Source: Oligoflexales bacterium | Lineage (GTDB): Bacteria > Bdellovibrionota > Oligoflexia > Oligoflexales > Oligoflexaceae | Assembly: GCA_015232735.1 (NCBI GenBank) | Contig: JADFZC010000001.1 | Coordinates: 38,263 to 61,771, forward strand | Direction: 5' to 3' | DNA length: 23,509 nt | Shown here: one piece after another, positions 6,284-14,990 of the stretch | How the letters are laid out: each line of letters starts with the position of its first letter | Numbering within the stretch: position 1 is the stretch's first letter | Notes under the pieces: model-generated | Database searches by the model: none | Told to the model about the DNA's origin: nothing | What the model saw: only the letters and a program-made list of their open reading frames with translations | Made by a program: the position numbers and the translations under genes

Positions 6284-7340
6284 TGATGGAGAAAAGGCCA
6301 TTTTCAGCAAATTAACTGGAATTTTTTTAATAATTGCACTTTTCTGCCCGTCAGATTCAAACGGCGGAAATGACACATTGATTCCTACTGACAGCCCTGG
6401 CCAGATGAAACCGAATCAAACCGAAAAAGAAGGCCCGGGCGACGCACCAATTTATTTTATTATAAGTATTATATGGGAAGGGGACCACATAAGTTCACAT
6501 AATCTTTCCGCACTGCATATTCTTCGAAGGAAATTGCAGGGAATCAATATGATTCATTTCATATGTCCTGCATATTTCTTGAAAAAAAATGCCAATGAAA
6601 AAATAATCATCACGAAAATAAAATCCACCATACGAACGGGGGATGACATAGGCATTTATTTACAGCCATGGAAATCCCTTACAGACCGAGCCAGGGTAAA
6701 ATTCAGAGATTCAAAATCATTCTGGGGCAACAAAATTGAAGATATCGCCTGTGAGACAGACTGCGGCAGTGAAATCCCGCTTAACACATATGAAAAAGAC
6801 GAGGTGGGAAAAATTCTGGAAACCAGCATAAAAACGCTCAAGGACCTTGGATTCGGCGAACCCAAATCGTTCTCGGTCGGTGGATGGCAGTCATCAAAAA
6901 GCATCTATGAAGTTGCTTACAACAATAACCTGAAATACAGCTTTTCCGCAGCTTCTCCACAAACCTTAAAAAAAGGGCTTCAATATTACCCGATTTTCGG
7001 CTGCATAAATCAAATATGGCATAATATAACACCATCAAATCAGCCATTCATATTTCAATCTGGAATAGCCTCGATAATCGAATTTGGTAATTCAGGAATG
7101 AAAGCTGATTATCTCACTGCTGAAGATCTCGTCGAATTGTTTAGGGAATATTTAAGACTTCATAAAGAAAAGCCTGACAGTCCTCTCTATTTCCATATAG
7201 GTATTCACCAGGAAACCGCATATCAGTTCACAGAAAGGCTGATATCTGCATTTGAAAGAATCCATTTCATCTCACAAAAAGAAAGTGTGTTTCTTAAACA
7301 GTTCTCCCTGCCGGACCGCAACTTCTGTTACGGAAATTGA
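6261..7340 (+). CDS. Divergent NodB/polysaccharide-deacetylase-fold protein, possible lipoprotein
   Basis: About 359 residues from TTG 6261. The frame is open further upstream (TTG 6195), and the only good ribosome site (GGAG, 6288-6291) points to an ATT codon at 6300, just past the peptidase stop at 6281-6283. From 6300 the product would begin IFSKLTGIFLIIALFCPSD, a compact signal ending in Cys, like a lipoprotein. The body resembles NodB-like deacetylases: IISIIWEGDHISSHN where these enzymes carry their first acidic motif, HFICPAYFLKK, GIYLQPWKSL, SFSVGGWQSS, and YFHIGIHQET near the end. The expected first-motif Asp pair and the His residues of motif 2 are replaced (Trp-Glu, and Gln-Pro-Trp), so metal binding may be lost. 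Family assignment is from remembered pattern likeness and is moderate. It probably forms an operon with the peptidase. Confidence 0.55.
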   Translation: MLERNVFSDGEKAIFSKLTGIFLIIALFCPSDSNGGNDTLIPTDSPGQMKPNQTEKEGPGDAPIYFIISIIWEGDHISSHNLSALHILRRKLQGINMIHFICPAYFLKKNANEKIIITKIKSTIRTGDDIGIYLQPWKSLTDRARVKFRDSKSFWGNKIEDIACETDCGSEIPLNTYEKDEVGKILETSIKTLKDLGFGEPKSFSVGGWQSSKSIYEVAYNNNLKYSFSAASPQTLKKGLQYYPIFGCINQIWHNITPSNQPFIFQSGIASIIEFGNSGMKADYLTAEDLVELFREYLRLHKEKPDSPLYFHIGIHQETAYQFTERLISAFERIHFISQKESVFLKQFSLPDRNFCYGN

Positions 7341-7402
7341 CATCCTTTGCGCGATGAAATATTCTGAATAAGTTAAAAATGTTATTTTGAAGGTATTTAA
7401 CC

Positions 7403-8200
7403 ATGTATGTGGATGTTCATGCACATTTGACAGATAAGAGATTTGAGTCAGACTTGGACAATGTTATTTCCGAGTGCGAAAAACACGGCCTTTCCTCAAT
7501 AATAGTGAACGGTATCGACCCTGAGACAAACCGTGCCGCTCTTGAGATGGCAGACAAATACACCATTATCAAAGCCGCCCTTGGAATATATCCGGTTAAC
7601 GCCGCAGGCAGGATGGCTAAGGGACTTCCATTTCCCGTTCCAGATTTTGACATCGACAGGGAGATCGAATTTATCGCAGATAGCGCAAAGAACAACAAGA
7701 TCTCAGCAATTGGAGAATGCGGACTGGATGGATATTGGATAAAGGAAGAAACGTATGAATGCCAGGAAAAAGTATTCAGGCAATTGATTGAGATTGCCTT
7801 GTCAAATGATCTTCCCATCATAGTCCATACAAGAAAGCTTGAATCTAGATCGATTGAAATTCTGGCCAGCTACAAAGCTCCCAAGGTAATATTCCACTGT
7901 TTTGGAGGAAAAACCGATATAGCAGTCAAAACAGCGGAAAAGGAAGGATGGAGTTTTTCAATTCCCGCAAACGCAACCAAAAACGAAGCCTTTAAAAAAA
8001 TGCTTCTTTTACTGCCCAAGGAAGCGATTCTCACAGAAACCGATTCGCCATATCTTTCTCCGGAGAAAGGAGAAAGAAATACCCCTTTAAATGTAATAAA
8101 AACGGTGGAATTTATGGCCAGGCTTAGAAATTTGGAAACAGCTGAGGCAAAAGAAATAATATGGAATAACTACAAGCGTCTTTTTACATCCAGAAGTTGA
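7403..8200 (+). CDS. tatD: TatD-family metal-dependent DNase/hydrolase
   Basis: 265 residues, the normal size for TatD. The TIM-barrel metallohydrolase ligands are all visible: His6 and His8 in DVHAHL, Glu105 in GECGLD, His142 in HTRK, His165 in HCFGG, and Asp214 in TETDSPYL. Family members are magnesium-dependent 3'-5' exonucleases/deoxyribonucleases; some also act on other substrates. ATG 7403 is preceded by GAAGG (7389-7393). The gene starts 62 bases after the deacetylase-like gene on the same strand, so it may be part of that unit. Its last 17 bases overlap the 3' end of the opposing outer-membrane protein gene. Paralogues in this family (YcfH, YjjV) look alike, so the symbol is provisional. 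Confidence 0.88.
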   Translation: MYVDVHAHLTDKRFESDLDNVISECEKHGLSSIIVNGIDPETNRAALEMADKYTIIKAALGIYPVNAAGRMAKGLPFPVPDFDIDREIEFIADSAKNNKISAIGECGLDGYWIKEETYECQEKVFRQLIEIALSNDLPIIVHTRKLESRSIEILASYKAPKVIFHCFGGKTDIAVKTAEKEGWSFSIPANATKNEAFKKMLLLLPKEAILTETDSPYLSPEKGERNTPLNVIKTVEFMARLRNLETAEAKEIIWNNYKRLFTSRS

Positions 8201-8849
8201 AGCCGACACCAGCGGATTTTGTGTCCGTTTTAATGTTTTCCACAACCTCCGACCCTGAGTTTCTAACCAAATTTTCTTTGAACAGTTTCCCGCTTATAAA
8301 AACAGAAACCTGGTTTGACATGAAATAGTTGACACCACCAGTGTAATAGAATCCGCTTCCAAAAAAATGGCTCTTGGTCAAATCCCATTGATAATCAATT
8401 GTCGATGCGAGTATGCCGGCTCCAACTTCAACGTTTCCCACAGGAGAATAAAAAATTGCCTTTGTCTCTCCCGAAAATCTGGAACCCAGGATATGCTCAA
8501 AGGAATTTTCCTTGCTGTTCATATTCAAAAGCGTATGCGAAACTCCAAATTGAACAAACTTCATGAGTTCCACGCCTACGGTATTTCTAATACCAAAACC
8601 CTGCCATAACCTGTTCTCTCCGTCCTCAACTTTTTCTCCAGCTTTGATCCTGTCATAATATCCATACTCGCCATCCACCTCTTGAGATATGAACGTATTG
8701 TTAAGTTCACTTGATCTCATTGCCGAAATTACCGAATGGCTTCCGGCAAGCGCTTCACCCGCAATAAATCCTGACATCAAAAACATGACAAAACTGAAAA
8801 TAACAGTTCTGTCTTTTACCATTAAACCTTTGAATATTGCTAGTTTCAT
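8184..8849 (-). CDS. Small outer-membrane beta-barrel-like protein
   Basis: 221 residues from ATG 8849. A TTG at 8855 is an alternative: the strong ribosome site AAAGGAG lies ten bases from the ATG and four from the TTG. The signal peptide is clear (MVKDRTVIFSFVMFLMSGFIAGEALA, cut before GSHS). The mature part alternates polar and aromatic/hydrophobic residues in strand-like runs (GVELMKFVQFGVSHTLL, TKAIFYSPVGNVEVGAGIL, HFFGSGFYYTGGVNYF, VSVFISGKLF) and ends GVGFNFWM. This resembles a barrel closing strand, although the final residue is Met after Trp rather than Phe. I do not recognise the family. It has its own sigma-54 promoter, so it is probably induced by a specific signal. The gene end overlaps tatD. 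Confidence 0.65.
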   Translation of the reverse strand: MKLAIFKGLMVKDRTVIFSFVMFLMSGFIAGEALAGSHSVISAMRSSELNNTFISQEVDGEYGYYDRIKAGEKVEDGENRLWQGFGIRNTVGVELMKFVQFGVSHTLLNMNSKENSFEHILGSRFSGETKAIFYSPVGNVEVGAGILASTIDYQWDLTKSHFFGSGFYYTGGVNYFMSNQVSVFISGKLFKENLVRNSGSEVVENIKTDTKSAGVGFNFWM

Positions 8850-8925
8850 CGGCAATTATCTCCTTTGAATTACTTTTTGTTCAGAAATTGGTTCTTGCCA
8901 TTATCTTCTTCACAGCTAATAATTT

Positions 8926-8941
8926 TGCAAATGTCGTGCCA
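8926..8941 (-). promoter_or_regulatory. Sigma-54 (RpoN) promoter of the outer-membrane protein gene
   Basis: On the minus strand: TGGCACG (8941-8935), four bases, then TTGCA (8930-8926). This fits the sigma-54 consensus TGGCACG-N4-TTGCW at every specified position and is preceded by a T. Transcription would begin near 8915, giving a leader of about 65 bases with the ribosome site at its end. Sigma-54 promoters need an AAA-type enhancer-binding activator, not identified in this window. Confidence 0.8.
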
Positions 8942-8994
8942 ATTTTTTGCGGCAAAATTATATATAAATACATTGCATTAACTGACTGGATGGA

Positions 8995-9011
8995 TGTAAA
9001 TGGGCTTTACA
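8995..9011. promoter_or_regulatory. Candidate activator site upstream of the sigma-54 promoter
   Basis: TGTAAA, five bases, TTTACA is a perfect 6-bp inverted repeat centred about 88 bases upstream of the predicted sigma-54 start. That is the distance range where enhancer-binding proteins usually sit. It lies in the gap between the metH stop and the promoter. A single short dyad is weak evidence; the position is what makes it worth noting. Confidence 0.35.
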
Positions 9012-9049
9012 CATGAAAAAAAGTTGACGAGGGAGGGAAAAATCGCTTC

Positions 9050-12000
9050 TCAGATCAAAACCGGTTTGAGCCATTTTTTCATTGATTCAAACTCAATGCA
9101 TTTCCTGGAAGCATAATCCCTGGCCTGATCCAGATCAATCTTTCCAACGCCGAAATATCTTGCATCGGGATGCGCAAAATAATATCCAGACACAGAACTT
9201 CCAGGATTCATGGCATAATTCTCCGTCAGGAATACTCCGGTATTTTGTTCAGCTGACAGAAGTTTCCAAATAGTCTCCTTCTCGGAATGTTCGGGACAGG
9301 CCGGATAACCCGGCGCCGGTCTTATCCCTCTGTATTTTTCCTGAATCATCTCACTGGCAGTCAGATTTTCATTGGTTCCAAAGCCCCAGTAATCCCTTAC
9401 TTTTTTATGAAGAAACTCCGCAAGTGCCTCAGCCATCCTGTCGCCCAGGGCCTTTATCATGATTGCACTATAGTCATCATTTCTTCTTCTATACTCTTCA
9501 GACAGCTTGTCAACAGCATCTCCCATAGTAACAACAAAAGCTCCAATATAGTCGATTCTTCCCGACTCCAGTGGTGCAATATAATCCGACAGGCTTCTAT
9601 AAACCGTTTGATTCTCCTTCTTTCGCTGCTGGCGCAAGAAATGAAATTTGGAAATTATTCCTGATCTGTTTTCATCCGAATAGACTTCAACATCATTGCC
9701 CACACTGTTGGCGGGCCATATTCCGAAAACCGCCCTTGGCTTAAAAAGAGCTCTTTTAATAATTTCATCCAAAAGCCCAAGTGCATCAGAATACACTTCC
9801 CTGGCTCTCTCCCCATACTCTTTCGAGCTGAAAATGTCGGGATATTTGCCAGCAAGGTCCCATACCTGAAAAAGCGGGGTATAATCGACATATTTAGACA
9901 CCTCCTCCAGAGATATATTCAAATCCCCGTTAACACCAATGGACTTAGGCCTGACAATTTCAATATTCTCCCAATCTGTTTTAAATTGCCTCCTGTTCGC
10001 CTCCTCATACTCGATGAATTCAGAACGCCTGTTTCTAATATTGAAACTCTCTCTTGCCTCCCGCTGATGTTCCTTATGCCCATTGATCCATTCCACGCCA
10101 TTAACCCTGTCTAAAACACCTTTAAGTATGCCGACAACCTTTGAAGCATCCTCAACATGAATAACCGCACCACTATAATTGGGTGCTATTTTCACTGCAG
10201 TATGAACTTTTCCGGTCGTGGCACCACCAACAAGAAGCGGAATCTTAAACCCCTCCTTTTCCATATGCCTTGCAACATCTATCATCTCATCAAGAGAAGG
10301 CGTGATAAGACCGCTCAAACCTATTGCATCGGCTTCAACCTCCAAAGCTGTTTTCAATATTTTTTCACAAGAGACCATAACCCCCAGATCGATTACTTCA
10401 TAATCGTTGCAGGCCAGTACCACTCCAACAATGTTCTTGCCAATATCATGAACATCTCCTTTCACAGTCGCTATCAGAAATTTCTTTTTTTTGCCTCCTT
10501 TGTGTTCCCCGTCACTATTCGTTTTTTCCATCTCGATAAATGGAGTCAGGTAGGCAACCGCTCTTTTCATCACTCTGGCTGTTTTCACAACCTGCGGCAA
10601 AAACATCTTTCCATCTCCAAAAAGCTGACCAACCATCTTCATGCCGTCCATAAGCGGTCCCTCAATAACTTCCAGAGATGACCTGCAGCTGCCCCGGGCC
10701 TGCTCGACATCGTTCTCAATATATTCACTGATACCGTGAATAAGCGAATGGCTCAGTCTTTCCGAAACACTGCCATCCCTCCATTTCTTCTGATCTGTTT
10801 CTTTCTTTTTTCCTTCCGCCTTGAAATTGTCTGCGAACAAAATCAATCTGTCGGTTGCATCATCCCTTTTATTTAAAAGCACATCCTCCACCACAGCAAG
10901 CAGTTCCCTGTCAATCTCTTCATAGACTTCCAACATTCCCGGATTCACTATTCCCATATCAAGACCCGCATTAATGCCATGATACAGAAATGAGGAATGC
11001 ATTGCCTCCCTTACAATGTTATTGCCTCTGAATGAAAATGAAACGTTGCTTATTCCGCCGCTTACAAGGGAATAGGGGCACGATGCCTTAATACCTCTTA
11101 CGGCTTCGATAAAGTCGACAGCGTAATTGTTATGCTCTGATATTCCTGTCGCTACAGTCAATACTGCAGGATCAAAGATAATATCCGCAGGGTCAAAGAA
11201 ATCCTTCTGGGTCAGGAGATCATAGGCCCGCTTTGATATCTCAACTTTTTTGTCCCTGTTTTCCGCCTGACCGTTTTCGTCAAACGCAATGACAATCACG
11301 GCAGCGCCATACCTTTTTATCAACTTTGCCTGTTCAAGAAATTTCTCCTCCCCTTCCTTCAGGCTTATTGAGTTAACAATGCACTTCCCCTGTGAGCATT
11401 TCAATCCTGCCTCGATTACCGACCATTTTGAACTGTCAATCATTATCGGAACCTTTGAAATATCCGGTTCCGACGCTATCAGATTCATAAATTTCGTCAT
11501 GCACGTCTCACCGTCAATGAGACTGTCATCGAAACAAATGTCGATAATATTCGCTCCGCTCTCAATCTGCTGCCTTGCGATACTCAATGCGGATTCAAAG
11601 TCATTTTCCTGGATTAACTTCTTGAATCTGGGTGATCCCATGACGTTGGTTCTCTCGCCAACCATTGTGAAAATTTTTTCCTTGCTGTCAATATTATAGG
11701 TTTCAAGTCCGCTCAATCTTGTCATTGGAACTATCTCTGGAATTTCCCTTGGCGGCCTTCCCTTCAAGCAGTTCACAATTTCAGCTATATGGTCAGGAGT
11801 GGTTCCGCAACATCCGCCGACCACATTGACAAGCCCTGAAACCGCAAATTCACACAGCACGGACGCCATATGTTCGGGAGTTTCATCATAACCCGTATCA
11901 CTTAAAGGATTTGGCAATCCCGCGTTAGGATAGCAGCTGATATAACAGTCCGCTATTTTCGACAGATTTTCAATATATTGAAGCATCTCCCTTGCTCCAA

Positions 12001-12754
12001 GGGCACAGTTGATGCCTACGCAAAGAGGTTTGGCATGACGTATCGAATTCCAGAACGCTTCTATGGTTTGCCCTGAAAGGGTTCTGCCGGAACGATCGGT
12101 TATCGTAACAGAAATCATCAGGGGGATTCTTTCGTGAGAAATATCAAAGAAAGATTCTATTGCGAATATGGCTGCCTTTAAATTAAGCGTATCAAAAACA
12201 GTCTCGACCAGAAGAAGATCAACGCCTCCCTCTATCAGAGCCTTAACCTGTTCAAAATAAATATTTACAAGAGTATCAAAATTGACATTTCTGAACGAAG
12301 GATCGTTTACATCCGGGGAAATGGATGCTGTCCTGTTCGTCGGGCCAACACATCCGGCGACAAAACAACGTCTTTCACTGTTTTTATCACAAAACTCCCT
12401 TACACACTCCTTTGCCAGCCTTGCGGATTCCAGATTCAATTCATATGCCAGATCAGCCAGACCATAGTCGTCCTGAACAAGGCTTGTGGCGTTAAAGGTA
12501 TTTGTTCCAATTATGTCAGCCCCTGATTCAAGATACTTCAAATGAATGGATTTAATAACATCAGGCCGGGATAGGGAGAGTAAATCATTGTTGCCCTTCA
12601 AATCTTTTCCATGATCCCTATATCTTTCTCCCCTGAAATCATCTTCCGTCAGCTTAAACCTCTGAATCATTGTGCCCATGGCACCGTCAAGAATCAGAAT
12701 TCGTTCTTTTAGAAGCCTTTTAACCAAGAGAGCAGATGGGGTATTTGATCTCAT
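9050..12754 (-). CDS. metH: Cobalamin-dependent methionine synthase
   Basis: 1234 residues, against 1227 in E. coli, with all four modules in order. The homocysteine-binding barrel (about 1-340) has zinc ligands Cys250 (GINCALGA) and Cys315/Cys316 (GGCCGT). The methyltetrahydrofolate barrel (about 355-630) includes GERTNVMGS and [15 protein letters not shown]. The cap and B12-binding domain carries DVHDIGKN with His769 as the lower cobalt ligand. The C-terminal reactivation domain has [15 protein letters not shown] for S-adenosylmethionine binding. It transfers a methyl group from methyltetrahydrofolate to homocysteine in the cytosol. ATG 12754 has a poor ribosome site (AAGG). No cobalamin or SAM riboswitch is apparent in the 126-base gap to maf. 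Nothing is missing or broken. Confidence 0.97.
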   Translation of the reverse strand: MRSNTPSALLVKRLLKERILILDGAMGTMIQRFKLTEDDFRGERYRDHGKDLKGNNDLLSLSRPDVIKSIHLKYLESGADIIGTNTFNATSLVQDDYGLADLAYELNLESARLAKECVREFCDKNSERRCFVAGCVGPTNRTASISPDVNDPSFRNVNFDTLVNIYFEQVKALIEGGVDLLLVETVFDTLNLKAAIFAIESFFDISHERIPLMISVTITDRSGRTLSGQTIEAFWNSIRHAKPLCVGINCALGAREMLQYIENLSKIADCYISCYPNAGLPNPLSDTGYDETPEHMASVLCEFAVSGLVNVVGGCCGTTPDHIAEIVNCLKGRPPREIPEIVPMTRLSGLETYNIDSKEKIFTMVGERTNVMGSPRFKKLIQENDFESALSIARQQIESGANIIDICFDDSLIDGETCMTKFMNLIASEPDISKVPIMIDSSKWSVIEAGLKCSQGKCIVNSISLKEGEEKFLEQAKLIKRYGAAVIVIAFDENGQAENRDKKVEISKRAYDLLTQKDFFDPADIIFDPAVLTVATGISEHNNYAVDFIEAVRGIKASCPYSLVSGGISNVSFSFRGNNIVREAMHSSFLYHGINAGLDMGIVNPGMLEVYEEIDRELLAVVEDVLLNKRDDATDRLILFADNFKAEGKKKETDQKKWRDGSVSERLSHSLIHGISEYIENDVEQARGSCRSSLEVIEGPLMDGMKMVGQLFGDGKMFLPQVVKTARVMKRAVAYLTPFIEMEKTNSDGEHKGGKKKKFLIATVKGDVHDIGKNIVGVVLACNDYEVIDLGVMVSCEKILKTALEVEADAIGLSGLITPSLDEMIDVARHMEKEGFKIPLLVGGATTGKVHTAVKIAPNYSGAVIHVEDASKVVGILKGVLDRVNGVEWINGHKEHQREARESFNIRNRRSEFIEYEEANRRQFKTDWENIEIVRPKSIGVNGDLNISLEEVSKYVDYTPLFQVWDLAGKYPDIFSSKEYGERAREVYSDALGLLDEIIKRALFKPRAVFGIWPANSVGNDVEVYSDENRSGIISKFHFLRQQRKKENQTVYRSLSDYIAPLESGRIDYIGAFVVTMGDAVDKLSEEYRRRNDDYSAIMIKALGDRMAEALAEFLHKKVRDYWGFGTNENLTASEMIQEKYRGIRPAPGYPACPEHSEKETIWKLLSAEQNTGVFLTENYAMNPGSSVSGYYFAHPDARYFGVGKIDLDQARDYASRKCIEFESMKKWLKPVLI

Positions 12755-12848
12755 TTGATTCCCGCCTTAAATTAAAATTTATTTTTAACAGGATAGACAT
12801 TAAATTTTGTTGAAGGAATAATCAATAAAAATGGTCGGGTGCTCCTCC

Positions 12849-12880
12849 AATGTCAATGCTGAACGAAGTGAAGCATCTCT
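12849..12880. repeat. Short REP-like palindromic sequence between maf and metH
   Basis: Read on the minus strand, it begins just after the maf stop codon and contains ATGCT (minus-strand copy of 12876-12872) and AGCAT (12860-12856) around TCACTTCGTTC. It resembles the widespread extragenic motif of the form ATGCTTCACTTCGTTCAGCAT followed by TGACA that is scattered through many bacterial genomes. There is no U-run after it, so it is not a standard terminator. Only one copy is in the window. Confidence 0.45.
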
Positions 12881-13495
12881 TTAGACATTCTTCCATAACG
12901 GATAGGAAAAAATCCTTTCCAGGACATTCGAAAGTTCAGTCAGCGGCAGACCTACCACATTGCTATATGAGCCGTCTATCCTTGAAACCATATAGCCACC
13001 TCTCCCCTGGATGGCATATGACCCCGCTTTATCCAGCGGTTCACCAGTTTTTACATAAAATAAAATTTCCTCCATTAGAAGCGGCTTTATTGTTACATTT
13101 GTCAAAACAGCCTCGGAATGAATTACAGGTTCCCTGTCATCCATTCTGCCAAAAACCGTCATACCTGTAACCACCGTATGAGTCTGACCAGCCATCATGG
13201 TCAGCATATTTACCGCATCCTCTTCGGAAACAGGTTTTTCAAGAATTCTGTCACCCAGCACGACTATGGTATCTGCGCTGACAATTAGGTAGGAAGAGCA
13301 GGCCTTTCGTTCCTCCAACAAATGTTTATCAACATAAGTGGCTTTCGATCTGCTGTTTCTTAAAGCATATTCAATCGGTTTTTCACCTTTTCGCAAAAGT
13401 TCCTCAAAATCCGGTTTAACCACCTCATACCGAAGTCCCATTGAATCCATCAGCTCCCGTCTTCTGGGAGATGAACTGCCCAAAATAATCTTCAT
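12881..13495 (-). CDS. maf: Maf-family nucleotide pyrophosphatase
   Basis: 204 residues, typical for the Maf/HAM1-like family. Conserved segments are ILGSSSPRRRELM at the N-terminus, SADTIVVLGDRILEKP, GQTHTVVTGM, GEPLDKAGSYAIQG and SNVVGLPL. These proteins hydrolyse canonical (dTTP/UTP) or modified nucleoside triphosphates and can affect septation. I cannot tell which substrate subgroup (YhdE- or YceF-like) this belongs to. ATG 13495 follows AAGAGGTG at a good distance. Downstream on the same strand, across a 126-base gap with the palindromic repeat, lies metH; co-transcription is possible but not shown. Confidence 0.92.
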   Translation of the reverse strand: MKIILGSSSPRRRELMDSMGLRYEVVKPDFEELLRKGEKPIEYALRNSRSKATYVDKHLLEERKACSSYLIVSADTIVVLGDRILEKPVSEEDAVNMLTMMAGQTHTVVTGMTVFGRMDDREPVIHSEAVLTNVTIKPLLMEEILFYVKTGEPLDKAGSYAIQGRGGYMVSRIDGSYSNVVGLPLTELSNVLERIFSYPLWKNV

Positions 13496-13640
13496 TGCAC
13501 CTCTTCTTTAAATTTATAATAATTTCAAGCCATTTCGGGATACTTTCCAGCACCATCAATTATCACCTTTAAGAGATTCCAACAAGAAAATAGATTTTTT
13601 TACCCATATTGTTGAACCAACTATATCTATTTGATATTAT

Positions 13641-13868
13641 TCAAATATAAATTATCAAAACATTTCCATAACCAAATTCCGGACAATTTGAACTTAAAAT
13701 TCCAATTCTGGAAATATCGTAAAAAAGAGCGACGGGCTCAGTATCCGAATCATGGTTATCAAGGTGGCAAGTGTCGATAGTTTTACAATAATTCAATATA
13801 TTCAGCAGCTTAATTGTATCATTGATGGAAAATCGTGAGTAACAGGACTCAATTGCCTGAAATCCCAA
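13641..13868 (-). pseudogene. Possible remnant open frame, faint PilZ-like pattern
   Basis: A 75-codon frame starting TTG with no ribosome site and no internal ATG; a stop lies nine to ten codons upstream of the TTG in the same frame. The codons look similar to those of neighbouring genes rather than random. Near the end, ALFYDISRIGILSS followed by GYGNVLIIYI recalls the (D/N)xSxxG strand of PilZ domains, but the RxxxR c-di-GMP motif is absent. It could be a decayed gene fragment or chance. Confidence 0.18.
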
Positions 13869-13874
13869 GGGACC

Positions 13875-13904
13875 ATGACCTAACCGATTTGACTATGTTA
13901 TAAT
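13875..13904 (+). promoter_or_regulatory. Probable sigma-70 promoter with extended -10
   Basis: TGTTATAAT (13896-13904) is a perfect TATAAT with the TG extension one base upstream. A partial -35, ATGACC (13875-13880), lies 18 bases before the -10. Transcription would start near 13911, giving a leader of about 110 bases for the receiver/TPR gene. Confidence 0.5.
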
Positions 13905-13951
13905 ATATATTATTAGTAATAAGAAAAATAAAGAAACGAACGAATAATTTA

Positions 13952-13966
13952 AAACAGGTTCTGTTT
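13952..13966. promoter_or_regulatory. AAACAG-GTT-CTGTTT inverted repeat in leader
   Basis: A perfect 6-bp inverted repeat with a three-base centre, about 40 bases downstream of the predicted start site and 55 bases before the start codon. It could be an operator for a dimeric repressor or a small RNA hairpin. The regulator is unknown. Confidence 0.3.
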
Positions 13967-14020
13967 ATTTCATATGTGATCTGGAATATACGATCTGAAT
14001 TACCCTAATCTTGGAATTAT

Positions 14021-14968
14021 ATGACGCTACCTTCAGGTTCAATTCATGGATTCAGCTGGCCACTCAAAATTGCCATCTGGTTTAATGGCAAAAATGAAAG
14101 AATTGCCCCTGATCTTTCTGAAAAATTGACAAGAAAAGGATGGACAATTCCAAAACCCCTCTCTCAAATTGGAACATTGACATACACGCTCAGAGAAAAA
14201 AAGATTCCATTGATCATTGTAGATGATTCTCCTCAAATGCCGGTTCAGCTGGTCTTAAGGTATCTTTTAATGATTAAATCAGCACACATCCTTCCGATCA
14301 TTTGTATTGTCGACGAGAATCTGGCAAAATCCAAAGATGGTATTCTCTCTCTTCCCAATATAAATATTATTAAAAAACCTTATAACACCACCACATTCAT
14401 AAGTTATTTCGAAAATATAATTTCAAAATGGACCTCAAGTCCTTACAATTACCTCCTCAACACCTTTATAAGTTATTATCCAGACAAAAAGAGTGACTTT
14501 ACAAAACGCCTGATGGAACTCAGCAAAATAGATGAACTGCGTGCCATGACTTCTCCATCGCTCGCACTTGTTCTTCGCGAAAGGTCCAACGAAACCGCTG
14601 CGGAAAAATTTCTTTTAAACGCCTTAAAAATAAACAACAATAACATTTCGCTGATCGTATCTCTGGTCGATCTGTATATCAGCAAGGCAATGCCTGGGAT
14701 GGCTCTTCGCCTTCTTAATGCCGCCAACGAACAGAATCCCAATAACCCGAGCCTGTACCTGGACAACCTGCAGGTTAACATAATGCTTAACAACATTGAA
14801 AATTGTATCCCGATACTGAAAGACATGATCGGTCAAAATTATTTGAAAAACTTCGCGGAAGATATGTTGTCCAGAATACTGTATGCAAATGAACGGACAG
14901 ATCAATTGAATATGCTTATTAAACAAAGCCCGACACTGGCACAATCATTTGGATTGCATGTATCATAA
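14021..14968 (+). CDS. Atypical receiver-like domain plus TPR-like helical repeats
   Basis: 315 residues. The first about 140 have the alternating strand/helix pattern of response-regulator receivers: LKIAIWF, PLIIVDDSP with Asp68/Asp69 where the phosphoacceptor would be, PIICIVDEN, and INIIKKPYN with the conserved Lys-Pro (Lys119-Pro120). The acidic pair normally after strand 1 is missing (FNGKN), as is the Ser/Thr after strand 4, so it may be a pseudo-receiver not controlled by phosphorylation. From about residue 155 the sequence is helical with TPR-like spacing (AAEKFLLNALKINNNN, LYISKAMPGMALRLLNAANEQNPNNPSLYL). There is no DNA-binding or enzymatic output domain, so it probably works by protein contact. 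It lies 22 bases before the ExeA-like ATPase gene, pointing to a functional pair. The ribosome site is weak (GGA). Confidence 0.6.
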   Translation: MTLPSGSIHGFSWPLKIAIWFNGKNERIAPDLSEKLTRKGWTIPKPLSQIGTLTYTLREKKIPLIIVDDSPQMPVQLVLRYLLMIKSAHILPIICIVDENLAKSKDGILSLPNINIIKKPYNTTTFISYFENIISKWTSSPYNYLLNTFISYYPDKKSDFTKRLMELSKIDELRAMTSPSLALVLRERSNETAAEKFLLNALKINNNNISLIVSLVDLYISKAMPGMALRLLNAANEQNPNNPSLYLDNLQVNIMLNNIENCIPILKDMIGQNYLKNFAEDMLSRILYANERTDQLNMLIKQSPTLAQSFGLHVS

Positions 14969-14990
14969 TATTTTTTATAGTTGAGTTACC

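Larger units (their letters stand above)
13496..14020. other. Divergent intergenic region between maf and the receiver/TPR gene
   Basis: A 525-base region. The maf leader is at its left end, with an AT-rich TTATTATAAATT around 13510-13525 that could carry a minus-strand -10. The middle holds a 75-codon minus-strand frame of doubtful status (13641-13868). The right side has an extended -10 promoter (13875-13904) and an AAACAG-GTT-CTGTTT dyad (13952-13966), then about 55 bases up to the start codon. I see no RNA gene. Confidence 0.5.

Noticed and set aside
10157..10681. 174-codon plus-strand frame inside metH
   Set aside because: It lies opposite the conserved B12-binding domain of metH and is a composition-driven shadow.
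11289..11699. 136-codon plus-strand frame inside metH
   Set aside because: Antisense to the folate-binding domain with no ribosome site or family pattern.
12755..12880. Cobalamin or SAM riboswitch upstream of metH
   Set aside because: The 126-base gap is too short for a cobalamin aptamer and shows no B12-box or SAM-type helices; it holds only the short palindrome.
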